Assembly (NCBI GenBank): GCA_900491605.1
Contig: UESW01004999.1
Span: forward strand, 208,282-272,281
Source: Calamus simplicifolius
Taxonomy: Eukaryota > Streptophyta > Magnoliopsida > Arecales > Arecaceae
Direction: 5' to 3'
Length of the DNA stretch: 64,000 bases
How positions within the stretch are numbered: position 1 is the first letter of the stretch; each line of letters begins with the position of its first letter. The translations under genes were made by a program, and so were the position numbers. A model generated the notes under the pieces. The model saw only the letters and a list, made by a program, of their open reading frames with translations. It ran no database searches and was not told the DNA's origin. This document shows positions 57,276-64,000 of this stretch, piece by piece.

Positions 57276-58600
57276 TTTTAACCAACTTATACAATTCCTG
57301 ATAAACCATTAAAGGAGACAACAATTTAATTTTGCATTAGTCATTATAGCAATAGATTAATTCTTTTACACATCTAAGCTAAATAACAAATATTGTGCCT
57401 CTTTAATTATACCGATAAAACAAGGCCGGGGCATGGCTACGATCCTTGACGTGCTATCCAGGATCGAGGCCCAGGACTGGGGTCCGTTCAATCATTAGAC
57501 TTCACAAGTAAGCAAGTGTCCTAAATGAATTCCACTTTCACTCCACTAGGACTTAGGTAAGGCCCTATCCCATTCAAGATTATTTTATGCGATATGTTAT
57601 TCTGCTCGAAATTATCATCGTTTACGTTGAAATTTTGGCAGCAATTTCCCTTATATTCTCCTAAATGTGTGGCTTATATGCCACACTAGGAGAAAGTATG
57701 AGGATATACAAACTGCAAGCTCAACTAACGATGACGAATAGCAGACAAACATATCGCAAAAATAATCTTAAACTGTCCACTAGGACAATTTGAGAATTTG
57801 CAAGACTAAGTCTTGCAAAGTCTCAAACGGGTCTAAAGGTTATAGTGCTGTGAGAAATAATATGAAAAATTAAAGAACGAACTTGACATAGTATGTATGT
57901 CATATGGATTTATTTTAGATAAGTAAAAATGGATTCAACCTGGCTTAAACTAAATCCGATTCAATCTAATAACTCAAATCACACAAAAGCTATGCTCTTA
58001 TCTCAAATTCTTTTTATTAGAAGGAGTTATATTCTTTCAGTACTTGAATCTAGTTCACTATATCAAATTTAATATTCTTGCATTAAATTTAGTTCTAAAT
58101 GAGCTATATCATTTTTCCTTCATGATATCGAATTTATTTTGATTGGTTGGTTTAGAATTTGAGGAATTATATCAAATTATGGTTTGCTATATCAAATTTC
58201 TTTCAATTGAAGAACATGAATACTCTAAATTTTTTCTAATTTGCTAAGAAAATGATTGTGATAATATTTAAAAACTAAATATTTAAAATTTGCTAACCCA
58301 AAATATAATAGGTAATAAAGAAATATAAATTTATTAAAAATTTAATCATCTAAACTATCAAAACCATATAAATTGCATGATAAGCATTCTAATAATAATA
58401 TATCATGAACAATATTTCAAAAATAAACATATTCGATTACACAAGACATTTATAAATCTAAATATATAAATTTTAAATATATCAAATATTATGCAAATAT
58501 CAAATTATGCATTACAAGATTATAGATTACATGTAAATTTCTCTAATATTTTATGTAAAATTGAGTTCATAAATATAAATAAATTAAATAAAAAAATTTC
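57276..58600. other. AT-rich region with two short hairpins, no gene
   Basis: No coding signal. Two inverted repeats: 57657-57693 (TCTCCTA...GTGTGGC with a 6 base loop) and 57789-57827. The remainder is very AT-rich. Confidence 0.5.
57789..57827. repeat. 39 bp near-perfect palindrome
   Basis: 19 base arms (TTTGAGAATTTGCAAGACT and its complement) with one mismatch and a single-base centre. Confidence 0.85.
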
Positions 58601-58654
58601 ATAATGAATGAAAAAAAACCCCATCCCCTGAGACCACGGTCACGACCGCGGCTA

Positions 58655-59274
58655 TGGCCGAAAACGGCAGGGGTGGGGGAAAAACCCCACCCTGGACCTT
58701 TTTTTTCTAAAAAACTATGGCCTGGCCACCGTGGCCAGGCCACTGCCAGCCACGGCCACGGCCGTGGCCTAAGACAATGGCCACGGCCGCTGCCGTGGCC
58801 TGAGACGATGGCCACGGCCGCCGCTGTGGCCTGAGACAACGGCCACCGCTGCCAGGGGTGGGGGAAAAACCCCACCCCGATAGTTTTTTTTTTAACGGTG
58901 GCCTGGCTACGGTGGCCAGGCCACCGCCTACCACAGTCGCGGCCGTGGCCTCAGGGGTGGGGGAAAAACCCCACCCCAACATTTTTTTAAAAAAAACGAT
59001 GGCCTGGCCAATGCCGGCCATGGCCGCCGCCGTGGTCGTGGCCTCAGGCGTGAGAGAAAAACCCCACCCCGACATTTAAAAAAAAAACGGTGGCCTAGCC
59101 ACCGTGGCCAGGCCACCGCCGGCCACGGCCGCGGCCATGGCCTGAGACGACGGCCACGGCCACCGTGTGGCATCAGGGGTGGGGAAAAAACCCCACCCTG
59201 ACATTTAAAAAAAAAAACGGTGGCCTGGCCACCGTGGCCAGGCCACCCTCGTGGCCGTGGCCTCAGGGGTGGGG
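58655..59274. repeat. GC-rich foldback minisatellite
   Basis: Repeated segments GGGGTGGGG-GAAAAA-CCCCACCCC (at about 58669, 58855, 58957, 59047, 59178), each followed by an A/T homopolymer and a GGCCTGGCCACCGTGGCCAGGCCACC-like palindrome and GGCCACGGCC repeats. Spacing is irregular (about 90-190 bp). It lies in strongly AT-rich surroundings. Open frames across it on both strands are by-products of GC content. Confidence 0.88.
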
Positions 59275-59275
59275 N
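59275..59275. other. Ambiguous base N
   Basis: The only N in the window, at the right edge of the GC-rich repeat; probably an unresolved assembly position. Confidence 0.95.
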
Positions 59276-59277
59276 GA

Positions 59278-60880
59278 ACTTGAAGCATGTGCGTGTTTTC
59301 TTTGCGCAATGAATGAAAAAATAGATGACGATCGAGAAGTCGAAGAAGAAACAGAGCTTTGTGCGGGTATTTTAGATCCATGAATTTTTTCATCATATAA
59401 AGCATAAATATCATGAAGTTGTGTTACCTCATTTTTATAGGTTCAGGATCTTGAATCATGTTTTTACAATATGCATCAATTAAAATTAGTACACCACTTA
59501 ATTTAACTTTAGATATAATACAAAAGCTAAGTTATGCATAGGACATATTTGTCCTAATATTTATTCCATTTTGATTCCATTTGTTCAATAATAGGCATTA
59601 AAACATCATCATATCTATGTTCAGCAAATTTTGCACTAATTATATATGCTTGTTGTAAAAATGAACAAGAAGTTTGATAATAAATACTAGAAAAAACATT
59701 TGTAGCATTATAAAAATTAACTCAAAAATCTTTCAAAATTTGACCTTTACTCCAATCAGTTTCAGTCAATATAAATCCTAATCCACGATCATTAATATAT
59801 GCACTTAATAAGTTTTTAAATGGATATGCATCATGTATCATGCTATATGTTGAGTTCCAACGAGTAATTACATCAAATTTAAAAATTTTAAAATATTTAC
59901 CATGATTTATACATAATTGTTTAAATTCTTGAAGCCTTGATCTTGAAGCATGAATAAAAGAAACTGCATATCTAATTTTTGAAATAACATCTTGAATCAT
60001 GCCCATGCAAGCTTGAACAGAAAGATTTAAGATATGACATGCATATTTAATATGTAATAAATGTCTATTTAACATGAGATGCAATGAGTCCTTCAATAAT
60101 GCAATAGTAGAATTACTATTAGATACATTATCAAAAGTAATAGATATGATTTTATCATTAATATTATATGAGCATGCAGTTTGATAAATGATATTTGAAA
60201 TTTGTTGCCCATAATGCGAAAAATCAAAGCATGAAAAGCAAGAATACATTTATTTAATTGCCAATCATCATCAATATAATGAGTATTAATAGCAATAAAA
60301 TAATTACTATTTACAGATGCTAACCAAATATTAGAAGTTAAAGAAACTCTTGTATTTAAAATAGAGAGCATTTTTATTAAACTCTCATTGCTAAAAAGTT
60401 TGTCATAGCTAAATGTATGCCTACTAGTTCTTCTATAAGCAAGTTTTAGATCTAATTGAACATATTCTTCAAAATTAAAAGATTCACATAAACTAAAAGA
60501 TAATTCATCCTTAACTATCCATCTTACAAGTAATTTTTTCTGATTTTCATGATTATATGCAAAAGTATCTGCAAGTGATCCCCTTGTATATTAAGGTACT
60601 TTGAAGACGAGAATCATGCATTCTATGAGTATCTTGATGTCTTTTTAAATGGCATGGTCCTCACTATTATTACAACTATAAAGTTTTGCATATTTTTTAT
60701 ATTTTGCTTTCAAGACTTCATCAACCATAATTCTATCAAATTCATTTCAAACATAAGTCCTCTTACGAAAAGAGGTTTGACCTTCACTGGTTCACTGGTT
60801 CTAAAGGGAACTTAGGGATTAGTTTCCTTTTCCTCAGAAACAGGGGCCATGCCAAAATGACTTTCGTCATAAGATGTCAT
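59278..60880 (-). pseudogene. hAT transposase, N-terminal and central part, C-terminus missing
   Basis: Minus strand from a possible ATG at 60880. A BED-type zinc-finger remnant lies near 60690-60640. The RICESLEEPER-like core follows: RVSLTSNIWLA, HYIDDDWQLN (about 60340-60255), then FDNVSNSN, HLLHIKYACHILNL and the conserved TRWNSTY (about 59870). A segment near 59440-59280 reads VTQLHDIYALYDEKIHG. Stops and shifts occur near 60820, 60600-60540, 60240 and 59720. The C-terminal hAT dimerisation domain is not seen: coding stops at the GC-rich repeat and N. Non-functional. Confidence 0.82.
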
Positions 60881-61319
60881 ATCTAAAATTCTAAATTGTC
60901 ATTGCAAAAAAATAAAAACTAACCATAAAAAAGAATTGAGAAGAGGACCAGAGGCAGAGGCGTGGAGCCAAGATTTGTGAGCTTCCTTTTGTGCTCTCGC
61001 TCTCAACAAGTGACCTTCTTTCTCTTGTACTTCTAACTTCTCAACAAGAACCTCCTTTTATGTAGCACTTGAACACTTGCTAGAGCACTTGCTAGAACAC
61101 TTGTAAACTAAAAATTAAATTACTAGAGTACTTGCTAGAAGAGAAGGATATAAGAGTTGGTTTGGTATGGTGAGAATGAGGAAGGAAAGGGGTATTTATA
61201 GGACTCCAAATTTTTTTTTTTTTCCCAAAATATCCCTCAAGTTAGCCGTTTTATGACTGTTAAGGGAGTTAAAATTGTAAAAACCCTTCAACTAGCTGTT
61301 TCTAGCCGTTTTTCAACAG

Positions 61320-61586
61320 CTAGAAATGGCTACAATTGGGCCATGCCCAGGTCTGGCCTGTAGCAGGCCGTGCCTGGCATGGCCCAATTGAAGCTGTTAC
61401 GGACTGTGCCTAACACGGTCCAGCCCAAAATGGGCCGTGGGCTATGCCAGGCGCGAATTTTTTTTAACGGGCCGTGCCCGGATCAGCCCATTTAATAACA
61501 GGCTGTGCCAGGCCCGATCCATTTATTTTTTGGTCCGGTAGGCCTGGGCCGAGCCGTGCCGAGCACGGTCCAATGCCCATGTCTAG
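61320..61586 (-). repeat. GC-rich terminal region of the hAT element
   Basis: Repeated GGCCGTGCC/GGCACGGCC-type palindromic pieces end at CCAATGCCCATGTCTA. On the minus strand this reads TAGACATGGGCATTGG, resembling the terminus of plant hAT elements. The opposite end and an 8 bp target copy were not found. Confidence 0.5.
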
Positions 61587-62162
61587 TTACATTATCCATT
61601 ATTTGGTCTTTGACTATGATTTGTTAAGCACTATCATTTTCATGCATACTATCATTTTCCTTGCATGAAACATTGTAGTAAGCTATTTTAGTGATATACT
61701 GTAGCAAAATTAATGTGGTAGGTGGACGTGCTCTTACAACTTTTGTGATCTTCTAACCTTGACAATCATAAAGATTTCAGATTTAATTTTGGCATGAACT
61801 TTATTCATACAGAGTGGCATCTCATCTTTTCAACAGTATTAACTCCACTTTAATGGAAGTAATCCCAAAGCTAATAAATTGATATTAAAAAATTTATCTA
61901 ACAACGTAAAAAACGATTAAAAAATATTTGTAAAAACACATCAGCTATCATGATAGTGCATAATGTGTTGCTTGTCTGTAGTATCAGTAGTTTCAATCCA
62001 AAATGATTAAAATACGTGTCAAATTTTATTTGTTTCTGTAGAGTTGTATGCAAACACTAGTTCTGTTGCATATCGAATGGATGAAACCCAAAACAAGGAT
62101 GATTCTTGCTAATATTCTCCCCCTAACTAATAATAATATCTGACTAAAATACATATGGTTCA
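61587..62162. other. No gene seen
   Basis: AT-rich single-copy-looking sequence between the hAT end and the exon-like segment. Confidence 0.4.
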
Positions 62163-62341
62163 TTGCAAGGCTTCTCGCAGTATATATTTGGTGGCTATTT
62201 AGTAGGTCCCATTCGATATGTGCAGGCCGTGCTTCAAAGAACGGTGGCTGACCATGAAAAGGCGGGTTTTGATCCACAGTCTAGTAGCTTAGAGATCCGA
62301 TTAATTCAGAGCCAAGACGACATCCGAAGCCCACAGGTTAA
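62163..62341 (+). CDS. Exon-like segment of an unidentified protein
   Basis: An open frame with balanced, non-AT-rich codons in AT-rich surroundings: QGFSQYIFGGYLVGPIRY, then RTVADHEKAGF and LEIRLIQSQDDI. AG dinucleotides at 62169 and 62180 could be acceptors, and CAG|GTTAAA at 62336/62337 is a good donor, so it may be one internal exon. The frame continues to TGA 62364-62366 if not spliced. I do not recognise the family. It could be an exon of a host gene extending beyond the window or a captured gene fragment. Confidence 0.4.
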
Positions 62342-62899
62342 ATATAATGCTGAAAAATATGCTTGAAGATAAAGCGATCATGGCAGGAAACTTCTCGTTC
62401 CTGATGGTATAGAAAGAAGAGCTACCGTCAAGTCAGCTATACTCATACCATTTTGTACATCATTTGCTTTCTCAAGGCTTTTTAACAACATGGGTTGGAG
62501 ATTTTGAAATCAGAGGACCATCTCTCCATTGATAATATGAAGATATTGTAGATCTATATTGCTCTAATTACAGAGGTACTGATTATCGTCTATAGAATAA
62601 AATTTTTAAGCGTGTTGAAATCTGAATGGGTCACTTCCCAATTACTAGCTCAGTTGTCTTTAAAATTAAAACGGGTGCATTTGCATCATGTCTGCATCAG
62701 GTGTCTTATCAGTTGAAATTGTTGAAAATATAAATCTTCAACTTGTTTCACCGTATTTGGACATCCAATATAAAGCGTGCTTCTCTGAGCACCGCAGTCT
62801 GCAAGGGCCAAGTTGTTGCCAATTGCTACCACGGAGCGGATGATGGGACATTAGGTGCAGCAAATTTTACATAAATTATATTATTTTTTTATTAATTTA
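62342..62899. other. No gene seen
   Basis: Mixed-composition sequence without a recognised coding segment; possible intron or decayed exon of the preceding segment. Confidence 0.35.
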
Positions 62900-63019
62900 T
62901 ATAAATGTTACATGATTTAATGCGATAAAATAAGATAGAACATCAGGATATGATCTTAAATTTTAAGGATGGTGTGTATTAATATTTGTTTATTTTTTTT
63001 AAATTTATGTACATATTAG

Positions 63020-63480
63020 AAGTGCATATATTTTCTAAATGGATATTGTAAATTTATAATTACGGTATCGTAAATTTATACTAGTATCGTAATTTTTTTT
63101 AGCTTTCTAAATGGATATTATAATTTTATAATTATTATGATATCATAATTTTATAAGTGAGATGTAATTTTTTTCGATCGATGTAAAGCTTTGTCTTAAT
63201 TTTTTCTGAGTGTATCGTAATTTTATAAGCCGAGTGTCGTAATTTTTTTAATTTTTTGAATGGTATCGTAATTTTATAACTATGGTATTGTAATTTTCAA
63301 TTGGGCTGTTGTAATTTTTTTTGACCGGGATGTCGTAAAGCTTTGCCTTAACATTTTTTGAATAAGTATCGTATGTCGTAATTTTTTTGACTGGAATGTG
63401 TAAAGCTTTGCCTTAACATTTTTTTGAATAAGTACCGTAATTTTACAACTGTATTGTAATTTTTTTTTTGACTTATTTGT
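63020..63480. repeat. AT-rich GTATCGTAATTTT repeat array
   Basis: The motif GTATCGTAATTTTATAA or GTGTCGTAATTTTTT recurs many times (for example near 63065, 63210, 63232, 63265, 63430). AAAGCTTTG(T/C)CTTAA appears at 63185, 63340 and 63404. The core TGTCGTAA equals the core of the 52880-55560 block. Confidence 0.75.
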
Positions 63481-64000
63481 CTTAATATTTTTTTGTCTGT
63501 GATGATAGGTGTTCGTACATAGGTATGTACAAGTTTTAAGTTGGGGTAGCCTGTTAACCAGATTTTGTTTCAACCTGTAAAGACTGTAAAACTAACATTT
63601 TTTAAATGATGTTAAATGAATTTTATAACAGGTCTGCTTAATTTTTTTCGAAAAAATACAATTGTCGTCCCATCAGAGTATCATCATATTCATTAATCAT
63701 AAGTTCATGATACATGTTAGCCATTTCATCGTGTTAAGCCATATATAATGTACATAAATTAATAAAAAAAAAGATAATTGTAGTCTCCATCAAATGCGAT
63801 GTTCAATCCTTTTCCTTGTGCTTGCCAAGGGAAAGCAAAGAAATTAAATGGAAGCTGAGTGCGAGCAGTCGGGGGGCCTCTAGCCATGATGTTTGGACAA
63901 CGTGTGCATGGTGGGCCAGATCTTTGTATTCCATTACTTCCCTGTGACCCGTACGGTTGGTGTCCTGTTCATCGTGGGCAAATGTAACCAAGAGATTTTG
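63481..64000. other. No gene seen
   Basis: AT-rich to mixed sequence with only short chance open frames on both strands. Confidence 0.4.

Noticed and set aside
58604..59173. Several overlapping open frames on both strands (Trp-Pro-Arg rich)
   Set aside because: By-products of the GC-rich foldback repeat; no recognisable protein.
1..64000. tRNA and rRNA genes
   Set aside because: No cloverleaf with intact A and B boxes or rRNA signature noticed; the TGGTATCA sites are retroelement primer sites.

Overview
The window looks like transposon-packed heterochromatin of a flowering plant. Every large reading frame belongs to a plant transposable-element family: Ty1/copia including a Sirevirus, Ty3/gypsy Tat-type, TRIM, hAT, CACTA, and an Ulp1-protease transposon gene. 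The only recognisable host gene is a BMT5-like (DUF2431) methyltransferase of the Arabidopsis At4g26485 type, with plant-style introns. A monocot such as a palm is my guess; the sequence does not prove it. One N at 59275 marks a draft-assembly position.

Layout. (1) 1-18942: an old Ty1/copia element (A) whose 5' LTR is cut by the window edge. A Sirevirus-type copia (B, 3803-14077) sits inside its gag zinc knuckle. B has near-identical LTRs, frameshifted gag/pol and an intact 467-codon extra ORF. (2) 18943-about 30060: the 3' part of a Ty3/gypsy Tat-like element into which A inserted. It contains PR-RT-RNaseH-INT remains, two arrays of about 85 bp tandem repeats, an antisense extra ORF and a probable 3' LTR. 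Its RT/RNaseH region is split by a reverse-strand Sirevirus solo LTR (20431-22712), which itself carries a TRIM (21392-22090). (3) 30907-46882: a BMT5-like host gene. Exon 1 has a one-base deletion in its SAM-binding motif. A third copia element (C, 31308-37763, target duplication TATAT) lies in intron 1. A chimeric unit of about 2.73 kb (C RNaseH end + 3' LTR + host intron + host exon 2) is present four times in tandem, so exon 2 exists four times. (4) 48150-52618: a reverse-strand Ulp1-type transposon gene whose 3' part is folded into a palindrome with arms of about 590 bp and a 12 bp loop. It is split by another reverse-strand Sirevirus solo LTR (49518-50950, target duplication TCCTC). (5) 52880-55560: a block of GTGTCGTAA-type motifs in both orientations, resembling DNA-transposon subterminal repeats. 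(6) 55561-64000: a copia RNaseH scrap, a CACTA transposase-associated domain, a GC-rich foldback minisatellite, a truncated hAT transposase with its GC-rich end, one unidentified exon-like segment, and an AT-rich array whose core motif resembles that of region 5.

The parts work as layered insertions rather than as a pathway. In the first nest the order is Tat element, then A, then B. In the second it is Tat, then Sirevirus LTR, then TRIM. The most unusual structures are the fourfold host-exon/retrotransposon array and the long palindrome in the Ulp1 gene.
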